Shown here piece after piece: positions 47,312 to 60,900 of a stretch of 64,000 nt of DNA. This DNA comes from Chionis minor. Lineage: Eukaryota; Chordata; Aves; Charadriiformes; Chionididae. The DNA lies in assembly GCA_013398295.1 (NCBI GenBank), contig VZSF01000742.1, forward strand, positions 186,001-250,000, read 5' to 3'. The stretch's first letter is position 1. Each line of letters begins with the position of its first letter. Below the pieces are notes generated by a model. That model was not told the origin of the DNA and did not search any database. It was given only the letters and a program-made list of their open reading frames with translations. The translations under genes were made by a program, and so were the position numbers.

Positions 47312-47824
47312 TGTCACTGTTCAACCCAGCAGGCAGCCAAAGACCACACAGCCGCTCGCTCACTCCCCTCCCTCCACAGCGGGATGGGGGACAGAATCAG
47401 GGAAAAAAAAGGAAAATTCGTGGGTTGAGATTAAAACAGTTTAATAGAATAGTGAAGAAAAATAATAACAATAACAATGACAAAAGAGTATACAAAAGCA
47501 GTGGTATACAATACAATTGCTCACCACCTGCTGACCGAGGCCCAGCTGGTTCCTGAGCAGCCATTGCTGATTTCTGCCCTCTGGCCAAACCCCATTTACA
47601 TAGTGATCATGTCGTCTATGGTATGGAATATTCCTTTGGCCAGCTTGTCCTGTCTATGTTCCCTCGCAGCTTCTATGAGAAGCAGAAAAAGTCCTTCACT
47701 TAATATAAGCACTACTTAGCAATAACAAAACCAGTATGTATTACCAACATTATTCTCATACTAAATCCAAAACACAGCAGCTACTAGGAAGAAAATTAAC
47801 CCTGTCCCAGCTGAAACCAGGACA
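47312..47824 (-). mobile_element. Solo LTR of an ERVL-like endogenous retrovirus, minus orientation
   Basis: On the minus strand it begins TGTCCTGGTTTCAGCTGGGA at 47824 and ends in ...GGGTTGAACAGTGACA at 47312, giving 513 bp with TGT...ACA ends. Inside, in minus-strand order, are TTAATTTTCTTCCTAGTAGC near the 5' end, a GGCCAAAGGAATATTCCATA block, and a decayed TATA region reading TATGTAAAT (47593-47601). A TTATTGTTATTATTTTTC stretch and an ATTAAA polyadenylation signal (47440-47445) follow, and then a GGGAGTGAGCGAGCGGC block. The exact GGTAG duplication on both sides proves a single insertion. No internal retroviral sequence remains. It shares end sequences with the LTR at 8358-8922 but has a different U3/R middle. 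Confidence 0.94.
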
Positions 47825-47829
47825 GGTAG

Positions 47830-50800
47830 CAAAGTGCTTGGGCTCACTTTTGTGTTGTCCTGGTGGGGTGGCTGTAAGACCCTCGCACGCTTTTTTTCTG
47901 GTTTGGACAGCCCCTGACATCATTGCGAGCACCCTCCAGGGCAGGATCGGCTGCTGTGCCACCCACCTCACATGTGTGCCACCATGTGAGAGGCAGTCCG
48001 GGTAACGAGTGGTGTGGCACTAGCTGTGTCTGTGGGAAAAGTCAGCTGCCCTTTCAGGGGCAGTTTCCCAGTGATTTCTTTATTTCAACTGTGAGGACTA
48101 ATGCATAAATGGAAGTGGTGGGGAGAACAAAGCTTAACATCAATGCACACTGCTGAATATATGAGAGGAAGCCATAGAGAACACTTTTAAACTTGGAAGA
48201 GTAAAACCCTTGGAATAAGAGTAATTTTATTTTACCGTCTGTTGACAGGAGTAAAATTGCACTGCACGGCTTTCTAGTCTGTTAGGGACTGGTAGCCTTT
48301 ATACACTGTAGAGCCTATGGGATCGGAGAGGAAAAGGTGACTTCTTTTGCCTCAGATTTAGGAAAATAATTCTGAAATAAATTAACAAGAATAGGCCTTC
48401 ACTGACATCAATCACATCTCCAAAAAGATACGTGCCAGCAGAAAGCTAGACATTTCAAAGGCTGAAAGAAGTCACAGAGACATATAGTTTATATAGATTT
48501 GCAGCTGAAATATGTAATGAATCTTGTCTACAGAATTGTTAGATATTATGAAACAGTTTTGAGATTCTTTTTTGGCAACTTAATTTTTAGGCTTTATGAA
48601 TCTTACAAGCATTCTTTGATGACCATAATGGCTAGTTAAAAGCTTGGCTTTTTAAGGAAATGTAAATAAAATCTGTGTCTATCTGTCTCTTCACCTGCCT
48701 CACCCTCTTGAACAAATTGGCTGATCCTACTGGAGTCAGCAAAAGAGCAAAAGATCTTGAAGTTACAAAGGTCTGGCAAGTTTCACAAAAATTGTCAGCT
48801 GTGAAAAAAAGGAAGCCCCAGATTAATACTGTCACTGAGGCAAGAGCTTCAGCACAAGTGCAAGAGCTATCAGCATGAGCTGAACTAACCACAGTACTTA
48901 CAGAGCGTACAGTTATAGATCTGAAGTTAGGGGACATGGGAGGAAGTTGGGGGTGTGCACAGGAGTAGCTGAGATAATTGCAGTAGGGGCAGGCAGAAAG
49001 AGGAACAGATGTAGGAGGTAAATAAGTAGGAAACCAGTCATTATTAGTTCTGATGTTACCATAAATGGTTTCTTTTTAACGCAAATTAGAATTCCCAAAT
49101 AGTCACAAACCTCTGGGAGCTGCAGAATGAAGTGGGACACCAGGTTTCATGACACTTGTGATAAGTATCAAGAGATCTTGATGAGTACTAATACTGCACC
49201 ACTAGAGCTCATTCTTACATTCCCACAGGGTCAACCAAATACTGAGTGGTAATACTGACCTTGTTAAAAGCACTTTTCATACGCAGTCCTCATGCTTGAT
49301 GTAAGGACCTCATTAAAGAAAATATGGCTTACTAGTATGAGAGTGCATTGGAAGTTAGATTTGTCAGCAAGAGCAGGTGACCTGCTTGTAATCTACGACC
49401 CCAAACGCACCTTATAATTTGGACAGGAGGGGAAGGACTAACCAAAATGCCAGTGACACGTAAGAGGCATCTCAGAAACACCCAAAATTGAGTTCCTGAT
49501 ATCCAAAATATTTAGGGCAGAATGCATTAGAATGAGAAGTATCTATTGTTTTATTTTCTAACATAGATCCCACTTCTGGAGTACTTGTTGCTGCTTTGGT
49601 TGAAAATTAATACGTTAATACAAAATCCCACAAAGGATGTTTTTTGCACTATCTACCAATCTCACATATCTACCAAACAGCTCTGAGCAGCCTGGGAAGA
49701 GAGTCAGCTGCTTATAACACAAGGGTCTCTCAGACATAGTTCTTGTTTTGCAGAGTCTAGGTAGAAGTGGGTTTTTCCCCCCCAGTAATGTGTTTCATTC
49801 TTGTGAAAAGAAATGCATTTCCAGCATGGTGCTTATGTAGGCTTCATTGTCACAGTGCTGAGCTGCCCCTCTGCTGGACCCTGCAGAGGCAATCAAGTTC
49901 TGCAGCTGGTGCTTGGCTGTAACTGTGCTTCCAGGGGTCTGAAGCCCCACCAAAGGAAAAGTCGGATCTGTTATATGAAGCCATTTAACCAGCACCTGTT
50001 TGCCCAGTCTGTACTCTTTGCCATGGGTTTTGTCCTTGTGGTGCCTTTTGATCATTTTAAAGCCTGTTCCTCATCTTTGTCCCAGTCTTTGACTGTTATC
50101 TTGCCATGTTCTTTAGCTTGGTCTATCCTTACCCTTTTCCATCGCACACCCTGACACACAAACTAACTTCTGACTGTATCCCTTCTCAGTACTGTTGTTT
50201 AGGTATTTTGTCTTCTCCAGGCCAGACATCAACCTGCTTGTACTTTGTTCCAGGTTACCATAATCCTAACTAGTCTACCCTCATTCTGCTTATGCCCTCC
50301 TGGTACCAAGGTTCATTACTATGTCTAAAAGGCAGGAATGTCCTCTGCATGTAAGTAGAATCTGATGAAGCTATTACTTGCCCCATCCCTTTTTCTACTG
50401 TTTATTATTGAATTGATCATCTTCCAGGCATTATTTCTCCCTCAGTTCCCTGAGCTATGCCAATTGCCCACGCTACCTTCAGTAACAATTCAGGTTAAAC
50501 TAGCTGATTTTATATTGAAGCAGACTGTAAATGCTCATACAACCTCATAATGCAGGTTGGTTACGACAATAGAAAGAGGCCCATAATGAATAGCTGGTAG
50601 GAAGAAAAATCTTAATCCACTACAAGCTACTTCCAAGGGGATTGTATGTCTGTATCATTGTATATATATTATAGATAGCCATAGAGACTAAGGCCAGACC
50701 TACAAAATATTTTGAAGGGAAGCAAAGCTCCAACCTATCTCTTAAATCTCAACCTGTGTCGCTTCCTTAGAGACACAGGGAATCTGTGATGGAGCAGGAA

Positions 50801-51942
50801 ATTGAATTAAGCTTCCCAGGCAGCAAGTTTAAATTACATTTTTTTTCAAAGTTGGAAGCCAAGTAAGAAAAACAATTTGCAAGTAAGCACTGCACACCAG
50901 TGGAATAGGAAAAGAAAGTTTTGGTTCATTTCAAAGTATAGAAACTTCTGTGAACTGCAGGTGTTACAGATTAACACTTTAATGGGAGCCACATGCATTG
51001 CATTCTTTATGTCTGACTCCAACTCAGGTTGAGAGATAAAATTATTTTGATATCTGAGGAGGACATAATGTTCTTTCTGAATATAGATCAGGTTGTCTGT
51101 GACATGTAAATTAAACTCATCTGAGTATTTTTTAAAAGAAATATGATCAAAAAGAAGATGCAGAAAATTTTTCATGCTCATCTACTATCTTGCGAGTCCA
51201 GTTCTAATTACAGAGTCTCTTTGAATGGACAATGGTAATATTTTAATCTTGTTTCACTGAAACTCTTAAGCATGTGCTTATGTACAAGGCTATTCAGAAT
51301 AGCATATAAGTAATATGTAGACCACAACCCTAGTGCTGGCTGTAATTTCCATTCATCAATTCTGCCAGTACTGACTGGTCTAGTTTTTGGAAGATGTTCA
51401 CGTACATGAAGTATTTCTAAACAGATGTCACACTGCTTCTATGAATTTCAATTTTTCTATTTTTCCTTTCAGTCTGTTCCTAGCTAATTTTCTCATTTAA
51501 AGAGAAATCGTTCTGTACTCTGATGTTTTGTGTTGGAAATAGCTGTCTTAAACTCCATAAAGAAGCAGTAGAAGACATGCCAGGCAAATGGACACAGACT
51601 CCACTTTTTTCCAACAAACAGGACATTCCCTTAATGGCACTGTCACTTCTCAGACTCAGCAAACCTCTCCAGTACTATGCAATGTTCTGCCTCTGTGCAC
51701 CGTGTTCTCCCTTTCATGGCAGATTGGTTTGCTTCCCATCCTTAGCTCCTGTGTTAACATGTGTCGTCTTCTCAATGTCAAGCTCTGTCTCATGCTGGTG
51801 AGTAGCCTGTCCCCTCATTGTTTCTCATTTGGTCCTACTCATGCTTTCTTCCCCCGTATTGCAACATTCAGTAACTGCACAGAAGTCACGGACTCACATG
51901 CTCACATCTGTAATTGCACAGCATTCTCCCTTTGTCTTATGT
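47830..51942. other. Unique sequence, no gene recognised
   Basis: Frames up to 113 codons are unrecognised. 47870-48005 is somewhat GC-rich. Nothing else identified. Confidence 0.5.
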
Positions 51943-52375
51943 AAATCACAGAATCAATCACAGGGGTTGGAAGGGACGTCTAGAGATTATCTAGTCCAAC
52001 CCCCCTGCCAGAGCAGGTTCACCCAGAGTCGGTTGCACAGGATGGCGTCCGGGTGGGTTTTGAATGTCTCCAGAGTCAGAGACTTCACCACCTCTCTGGG
52101 CAGCTTGTTCCAGTGCTCTGCCACCCTCCAAGTGGCAAAGTTCCTCCTCATGTTTAGGTGGAACTTCCTATGTTCGAGTTTGTGCTCATTACCTCTTGTC
52201 CTATCACTGGGAACCACTGAAAAAACACTGGCCCCATCCTCTTGGCACCCTCCCTTTAAGTACTTATAAGTATTGATAAGATCTCCTCTCAGTCTTTTCT
52301 CCAGACTAAAAATAGCCAAGTACCTCAGCCTTTCCTCATAAGAAAGATGTTCCAGTCCCCCGATCATGTTCAGCA
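51943..52375 (-). mobile_element. 5'-truncated CR1 LINE: ORF2 C-terminus plus 3' tail
   Basis: The plus strand starts with AATCACAGAATCAATCACAG, the complement of the ATTCTRTG-type octamer tail that ends CR1 elements. GGTTGGAAGGGACGTCTAG and ATCTAGTCCAACCCCCC follow. On the minus strand a 129-codon frame (51987-52376) has [37 protein letters not shown] and [10 protein letters not shown], which is the C-terminal end of the CR1 reverse-transcriptase protein. The frame starts abruptly where the element is 5' truncated, about 430 bp from its end against a full length of several kilobases. It is still open, so this copy is younger than the other LINE relics here. It lacks the catalytic reverse-transcriptase and endonuclease domains and cannot move. 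The plus-strand frame 51829-52269 is its shadow. Confidence 0.95.
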
Positions 52376-55300
52376 TTACATAATATTGCTTGTCTGCATA
52401 AAGCTAGTATTTCTACACACAGAAGCCACATGTAGTAAGTTTGTATTTGCCAAAGAGTTTGTATACATTCACTAATTCAGTCTCCCAAGGGACAGAGTTC
52501 AAGAAGTGGCAGCATGGGAAGCTTTGTTTTAAAGAGGTCTTGTAACTTTTGTATTTGGTTTAGTGATCCCGTCCTTGGGAAAAAGTCCTGGATTCACAAC
52601 ACCATGCATAGAGAGAAGCACCTGGTTTTGCGATACTTAATGGAGGAACGGATGGAGCATGGGAAATTCCAGACCCTGGTGAGACAGAGATGCTTGAGTA
52701 GATGAGGACATTGCAGGCGATCCAGAAAAAAACATACCTGTATCCTGTTCTTCTGAGCCTTGATGCTGTGGTTGTTTATGAGTATTTGGCATCTAATTCC
52801 TGAAGCATTGTGATTTCTGCGACTTTCTTCTCCTTTTCCTTTCTGTCCCACTTAATGGGGGAGCTACAAAAGCTCCCACAGGACATTCCAGTTGTTTTGA
52901 AATGTAAATGCAGAGGGATGTACAACATTCAACATTTAACAGGGATTTGTTTTGCCTTCTAATTTCTGTTTACAGAAGCAAAAAAACTTTAAAACAAGGC
53001 TGCTACACTCATTATTCTCCACTTTCCCTCAGGCACATGCTGTGTGGGTGGGAAAAATGAAGCTACTGGCTACTTTCTCTCCCCTAGCCTGCATCCATCC
53101 ATATTTAGGGTTTTAATACACTGTGGTGATAAATCAGGTGGAATGATCCTGCCAGCAGCTTTACCCTGGAAATTCAGCTTGGGTGGCAAGGAGAGAGAGA
53201 GAGTTCAAGGAAGAAGCACCAGTGATCATGCAGATTTCAGTAACGGACTCCTAATTCTGTTTGGCAGAAGTGTCTTCCATGCAGAGTTGATACAACGTGC
53301 CATTGTACACCCCTCAGCTCCTGCCAGCACATGAAAGCCATGTTCAGCCATGCTTGAGCAACTCATAAAACGCCTTCCATTCAAAGCATCCAAGGAACCC
53401 TGGCAACTGCAGAGATAATGATTTACTCTGTCTTCCCTTTGTTCTCTTGACAGCCTGGTAAGTGCCTATCTGTGTTCATGGTATTCAGGGAAGTCTGATC
53501 CACCCATGCTAAAAGACGTAGTGGAGAGCAAAAGAGGTCATGGCGTCAGTCTCTCCATGAACGGGAGAGCTCCACTCATGTTCCCAACGGCCCGCTAATA
53601 TGAAAGATCATCCTAAGGTAAAGAAAGAATACTTCTCACGAGGCGTAGACAGAGATGCATATGGGATCAGAAAATATTTACTTATCACTGGCAGGTTTAA
53701 CCTCCTTCTTTGGGCTTTCAAATACCTTCTCGGAATCAAAACAGGAGAACATAGGCATCAGGTTTGTGTACTATGCTCTCCTCTTCAGATGAAGAGAGCG
53801 TGGACTATCTAAGGTATACACTTGTGATTTATTTAATGTTCTGCTGCTTTCGCTTTCTGCACCTACAAACAGGCAAATTTGGGAAGTGAACACCGCTTTA
53901 TAAATGACCGAGGATAGTTTCTGTGAATCTGTGGTAGTGTTGCTCACTTACAGGAGACAGACTCCAAAAGGAAACAGCTAGGAGAGGGCCAGAGGACATC
54001 ACCAGTCCTAAATGCTCTTTGAACACCTTGCAGCTGAATTTTGGGACCAAAATAAGGTGGGGCTTCCTTTCATTTGCCTTTCTGGCATTTAGATTTCATA
54101 AGCATCATTTTTTTCTTCTCTCATTTGAAAGCTAAGATGACAAGAAACCTGAATGTGAGACTTGTACGAAATCTTGACGCTGGGTAGTGCAATATTCACC
54201 CTTAATTCCACTCTCTTGACTGGGGACAAAGCAGCTTTTATGTTAAAAAAAACCCCGCAACCAAACACCAGGAGAAATGTGTCTGATAGGAAAATTAAAA
54301 GCAAGAATCGTCAGGATAGCCATCATCTCTGAAGAATTCGGTTCTTGTTCCAGTTTATCTCAAACAAAATCAATGAGAGGATTTGTCCCAATTCCAATTA
54401 GTCCACATCATAGATCAGTACACTTGGCAAGACCTAGAAAGATCTGAGCAGATATTTCAGGAGGCTGAGCAGCCCCTATTTCTGTTCAGTTAAATGTCAG
54501 CTGAGCCTACCTGACACTTTGCAAGAATTGGTTCCCTGGAGAAGATGAAGGCTGAGTCTGACAGAGAAGTAGAGGGTGAGAATGGAGAGACACAAGCAGC
54601 TGAATGTCTTAAGTGTTCCTGAGCATCATTAAAAATAACGGTGCCTGAGAAATGTAAGACACCTAGGTCAAAACTTCAAGTATGATTTTGCAGAGGTAAA
54701 AGCCAGTTTCTTGGTGCGGCATCTCCAGTGACATTATTTGGATGTAGTCTGAGACAAAAGAATTTGAAAAGTATTTACAGCATCCTGAAGACATTTTAAC
54801 ATCCGTTCATTTGGATCTTTTAGTTTTGCAGTGAGGGGATGAGGGCAGAATAATTTCTGCTTGAACTTTTGCTTTTGCAAAAGAGAAAGAGAATACGTTT
54901 GAACAAGTTCTGGCCAAGTTCATACCAAAGGTGCTGAACTCTTCTCTGTGAAGAGATCTCATGTAGCAGAGATCATTTTGAATTGTGTGCTGATATTTCC
55001 TCCAAAGTAACTTAAACTGGCATTCTGCCTCAAAAGCTGAAAAATATTAAACCCGACACTCTGCTTGTTTGTTCTCAGTTCAGAATGTCCACAGCTACCT
55101 GTTTTGTGACTTCCCTCTTGCTGCTGGGTTTCCACTTAGATTGCTTAGATGTCCTTTCCCACTATTCTCAAAATCTCTGCTAGCCCCCAAGTGACTCCTG
55201 TACTGTGACTCATGGGCCTCTTTTATCAGCAGGCAAACTAATGGTCTCCTTCAACACGTTGGACGCGTTCTGCACAGCTCCAGGGTTTCTGCTGCTACTA

Positions 55301-57860
55301 ATGAGATTTTTCTGGAGGGTTGTGAAAGATCATTAAGAAGTGGTTTCTGAAAGCCCAATATTAGTTTTTCAGTGTTTAACGAGGGATGCCTCCTCACTGC
55401 TCAATGCTAATAATGGCAGAACTGTTGCTTTGCTGGTAGGGTGGTCAAAGATCAGCTTACTGGTGTCAACAGACAGGTCCATATGCTAAACTGGGTGGTT
55501 TTGAACTTTTGGAGTGACAAATAAAGAAGCGATACTTGCTGGCTTATATCACGGTGAGTTGCAAAGCTGAGTGGTAAGTGAAAGACTTGTTAGGAGCTCA
55601 TGGTATAACCTGGCTGCACCTAGAGGGAATTCCTACCTTAGTTAGGTATCTAGTCCAGTGGAAGCAACAGAGAGAATTACAGGAGAGAGGTGCTTCAAGA
55701 GAAATACCTGTCCTTGAAGACAAACTGGGTGATACTAGGTGCTGGTGGGCTGGGGTAAATGGAAACTATCCTTGGGAGACAACCCAGTGGGCTAATGTTT
55801 GTGGGGTTGGTTAGGGAACGGGAAGCATGGGGAAGAGAACACCCATTCCTGAAACAGGAACTGTGGAGAGTGCTAGAAGAGCTATAGGGCAGAGGGAACA
55901 TAAAAGCTTGGGGAAGAAAAAGGAAAATGTCCCTGAGATGCTATTTTTTAGTATGGTAACAAAGGATTCAAGAAGATTGTTGGTAAAAGACTTGACCAAA
56001 GGAAAAGGTAGAAGTAGTCCAGGGAGACAGAAAAATGCATGATGAAACACACTTCAGTTGCTCAGACAACATCCTTTCCTCACAATCTAGACTTGACAAA
56101 GACCTTAGATTTCCCTACTCACTACTTTGGAAGATAGCATGAAAACTCTTAATTCAGGGAACTGGAAATGCTGAGATAAAGGATTTAAAGACTACTGCGC
56201 TAGCTGAAAAATTGAAGAAAGTCAGTGGATGACTGTTTCCAGGACTTCCTTTTACCTGGAAAGGAGAAAGACTGAAAAGCATCACTGATGGGGAATGCTT
56301 CATAGTTTTTGCAAGAGCACGAGAAAAGATGACCCTGATGGAGGCACTGTATCTTTAAGAGGACCTTGGCAGTAAAAACGTGCATTTGAGTTTAAGGGGA
56401 AGCTTAAGTTCTGACGTGCTGATCTATTAAACTTCAAAAACAGGTACAAAGTTCACAGAGCTTTCCCAGAACAGTGGCAGAACTGTACAAAAGCTCAGTG
56501 CTGAGAGATTTCTGAATATCACCACATCTGAAACAAGATGGAGGTGTGTCCTTCTTTCTGATGTGAAGCAGGTAAAATCACTACAGTGCTAAAATACTGG
56601 GATTGTATGTGAAAGATACAACAAGTTTGAACTCTGCTTTGCTTTATGTAAGACAATTGGCAAAAATTGATAAAAATTAGATGGTGGTTGTATTTTTGAC
56701 AATAGTCTGTTGTCAAACATTTAATGCTTCTAAAATTTTAACTCAAGAGGTGGCTAATTATGAGACTGTACTAAAGACATGTGCATACTCTCATGTAAAA
56801 ATTAAAATGAGTAATTGTATTTTTTACCTAAAAATACAAAAGGCAGGTGAAATATCTCAAGAGGATCCAGGGTCAGAGAGCTATTTTTACAACATCTAGG
56901 AATTAATGATGTTCATGTTAAGATACCAGATGGTGATTATCTAATAACAGGGATAAATATATGCATGATCATACTGGCAAGGGCAGGAGGCCAGCATGGT
57001 TACACATGAGGATATCTTCAAGGCACAGAGAAGCTCTGAGCATAGGTTAGAGATGAAGGATCTCAAATGCCCCATCATTATTGCTCTTGAGACCCTTTTC
57101 TCTCCTGTAAAGCTAAACGATCCTGGAAGGGTTTTAAAGTCAGGTGAGCAGAAATGCTGACAGAAACGCTACATTCACTTGTAGCCAAGGGAGGAGTAAG
57201 ACTCTTCTTTGGAATTCACATCTGCACATAAAACAAGTTTCCATTAAAATGGAAATACTTTCTATCACTTAGAGATCTTTTTTCTTGGTCACATCAAATA
57301 TTTTTCTCGTCTGCTTGCTGTGTGAGCTCTGTTTCTGGCCTGAATTTCACAAGGCACTTACGTTTGCCTACATTTAATTCTTGCCTTAGGGCATGGTTTT
57401 GGCAAACTGACAGTTGGCATGTGTTGGGCACCCAGGGCATTTCCCTGGGAAACAGACTCTCCAATAAAATCTGTTCCACACTGATAACATTTAGATCTGA
57501 GGAAAAACAGCAGAAAAGTGTGGCCAGGGGCCTTTGGCAACTTTAGAGTGAGCCAGAGCTCCTAGCTACAGCTGCTCAAAAGAACCTAAATTAACTAGAA
57601 AAGAGGGAGGCTTTCTGCAAGCCTTTAGCTTTGGTGGAAAGCTAAAGCAGTGAGATGTGCAGGTAGTTTGAAATCACCACCTACAAGCCCGCAAGGATAG
57701 AAAAAGTAGGAAGACTCTTGGGTGAGGCAGTTGCCATGGGGAAACTCATCTTTAGCCTAGCTATGTGAGTCAGCAATTTGAGAGTGCTGCTGTGCATATA
57801 TGCACAACAGACCAGGGTTGCAAATGTAAGGGGCCAAGAGGGGGACTGGAGAAGCTGAAT
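52376..57860. other. Unique sequence, no gene recognised
   Basis: Frames up to 96 codons are unrecognised. 57623-57647 is a perfect 10-bp inverted repeat (CTTTAGCTTT / AAAGCTAAAG) with a 5-base loop. A short (GA)n patch lies near 53191-53200. Confidence 0.5.
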
Positions 57861-57884
57861 TGTTTGGGGGCCCTATCCCACACC

Positions 57885-57945
57885 TCCATGAGGGGGAGGG
57901 AGGGTATAAAGTCGAGTCTGCCTTCAGCAAGTCTGTTTGTGAGCA
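57885..57945 (+). promoter_or_regulatory. TATA-box promoter candidate
   Basis: A G-rich block (GAGGGGGAGGGAGGG, 57890-57904) is followed at once by TATAAAG (57905-57911). A possible start region lies 25-30 bases further on, near 57935. Such a G-box plus TATA arrangement resembles a core promoter or an LTR U3. No TG...CA borders or downstream exon were found. A tiny frame (ATG at 57973, 14 codons) follows but has no recognisable product. Only the motifs are seen; activity is inference. Confidence 0.22.
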
Positions 57946-60900
57946 GCAGACTAAAGGCAGTAGGGTTACCCATGAAACCTTGTGGATTGGTTTCTAAAGG
58001 TGTGAAGGTCAATTGACTTTACCTCTTTAGAGGTGACACGCTTCATGTTTCTCTCCTGTCTGGATACTAACAGTATCTTTCTCTTCTTCAGGACTATCAA
58101 CACCAGTTTAAATGAGCTTAAAATATTTCAGATGAGTGTGTTTCTCCATTAATTTTGCTGAAATCAACTAGTGAGTTCAAAAGTTAGGGGTGCTAGATGC
58201 ATGGAGAGAATAAACGAGTTGCTATGTGGAGTGTGGTTGCATAAGTATGGCTGTTTTTTCACTTCAGAAAGCAGCCTAAAATCTGTTTGGTGGCAGATGA
58301 AAGGCAGACTGTGATCATCGTCACTGCCGCTGAGGATTAAATCCTGGAGAAAGTAAGTATGGCTATTAGAATAAGAAGCCTAGGACAAGATATACCCTGT
58401 TTCTTTCACCAGTGTAGGAGGCAGCTTGCAGAGGTGGGATACATGTACCAGGCTGATGATTTCTAAGGTCATACAGAAAAAACCCATGACTACGAGTTAC
58501 ACACATTGTTTACCAGTAGAAAATTCAAGAAAGATGCTAAAGATATCTTTATACAGGGCTCAAAATCAGTGACACTGAGGAAACAAAGACTTGTCATGCG
58601 AATGAGAAATACCTGTCAATTTAAAGACAGCCCACACTAAGTACCTCCAAAAAAAGAAAAAGTTCCCTGGAGTAAAGTCAGCATGGTTTTGTGTGGGCTG
58701 GAAAAACTATGTACCCCTTTTTTACTGTATTATTCTTACTTGGCTATAAGAACTTAAAGACAGAAAACAAAAATGCCTGTATCATCAGACACTGATGACA
58801 AAGAGGAGGACTAGCAGAGGGAAAGGGAAAAATAAAACCCAGTTCTGAGCCGGATCCCAAGCTTGAGTGTGACTTCATGATGTGATATTGCACATCTCTT
58901 GAAGGGAAACAGTGGCAGCAAAGAAATTGCAGAAGTAGCATGGCAGTTGTGTAAATCATCCTCCCCATCCTTTGGCCACATACAAAGAAGCAGGTGACAC
59001 CTTTCTTTGCAGACCAGAAGTAAGTGAGATAAGCAGCTTTATGATGTCTATTTTATCTCAAAAGATATAAAGGAAGCCAGAAACATAGCAGTTTGAGAGG
59101 CTGTGTCCCTGCCGTGTTGGGGCACATGGGTGGGTTCACTCCCTTCCTCACAACCACGTGCTCAGATTCGGCCTCTCTGTGTCCTTCCTCCCAGAGCCCC
59201 ATTGGTGCTCCTGGCAGACATAAAACAGGACATTTGTTTTCTGTCTTCGTCTCTGAAGCAGCCTTCCTTTGACTTGTTGGCCTTTCATGACCAGCTAAGC
59301 TATATTTCTGTGTTTCCTGTGTTTAGATATTGCAAATCTTTGAGAACTGGATGGGGTTTTCTGGTGATCAATTGTCTGTGAGTAGGCAGCTTGATTGAAG
59401 ATATCCTGCACAATTTATTTTTTCTCAGATTGCCATATTTAATCTCAGTCTCTTAAGACAAGGGAAAGGCTGTGTGCATTCCCAGTCCAAACTGCATGTC
59501 AGTTGAATAGTTAAGGATATATTTTAGGGCTATGGTAGTTAAAAGGTAAAACTCTTTGGAATTAAAATTTAGCCCGTGGCAAAATGGCAACAGGAGTAAG
59601 AATCGCATGTCTGAAAAATCAGGACTTTCGTACTGATGTTAAACATATAAATTATTTAGAACTCCTCATCTAAGTCAATGTCCAGTCATCTTGTCTCTTT
59701 ATGTTAATTACTTTGGAGAAAATAAGTTCTTTCTTCCTGATACTCTTACCTTTCCCTTAAAGGTACAGGGAGTTGAAAAATAAGAAAAAGTTCTGGTTTT
59801 TGATGCCTGTTGATTTTGCTAGCTTCAGCTGAATGCTTCTGCAATATGTGGAATCTTACTGAGTTATTTATGAATACATTTTAGAAATTGTAGCTAAAAT
59901 ATTTTTGGTAAGAGTATTATTGAAAACACCATGTAATTGGAAAGGCTGAAAAGTTCAACAAGCTGAACTGGTAAAGTAATCTTTCCAGGGAGAAGAAAAT
60001 TAAAAATGTGTAATAAATCTGAACCATCTCTTCCGGGCAGAAGTTGGTCCCAAAAGCCCTACAACCACTATCCAGAAGTGTCACTCAGTTCTCTGTGATC
60101 ACTTTTCCTAAGGCTTTGCACAGTAGTGTGGGGAGAGGCTGCTCATTTTGAGGACAGCTAAATTACTTCTAAACTGCCCTGTGGGGCCTTTCAGTCAATT
60201 AAAGTGTTTCATCACTTTGTGGGAGTGGGCTTCCTCATGGCCTGTGGATGGGGCTTGCTGCCCAGGCGGTGTGAGCCTGCCGCAGCTGTTGGTGCTTTTT
60301 CAGAGCTTGTTGCTTTCCTGCAGGGAGTGAGTTGAGTGGAGGTATTGTTTCTTTCCCTCAAAGAGCATGAGACTGAGCCCCTTGGGCACAGTGGGAGCCA
60401 AATGCCCATGTTTGTTAACAGTGTACAACAGCATGAGGCCTGTCTGTACATATGTACAACTATAGACTGTTGGCTTTTGAAATGGAAAACGTAGCGAAGC
60501 CAATGGGAAGGCAAAACAGGTTAGCTGAAGAGACATCACCACATTACTCTAGACTTCAAAGGACTTATCAAGTGTGTGTTGCAATTGTGTAAGCACAGTG
60601 TGTGTGAATTCACATTACACAGACATAAAAGTATGTCAGCTGCACGAATGGTCTTATAAATCTCCTGGAAAAGTGTCTGGATAACAAACCCCCCTCATAC
60701 GTGTCTGAGTTTTGCCCAAGGGACCACAGGTTGACTGGTGAACTTGTTTATCCCACAGCGTCAGTAAGGCTGGCAGTGCTTTACAATCGCAGCAGAGCAA
60801 GAGCTCCCATCCAGAATGCTGTAATGAGTGTGTCTTGTGGTGGATAATACCTGCACAGATCACTTCTTTTATTTCCGTGTCCTTTGCAGCCTTTTGTGTT

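Noticed and set aside
47072..47317. Proline-rich 81-codon minus frame in the CpG cluster
   Set aside because: It starts inside the LTR and crosses the target duplication, so it cannot be an ancestral gene frame; composition explains the prolines.
51829..52269. 146-codon plus-strand open frame
   Set aside because: It lies mostly antisense to the CR1 reverse-transcriptase end, so it is a shadow.
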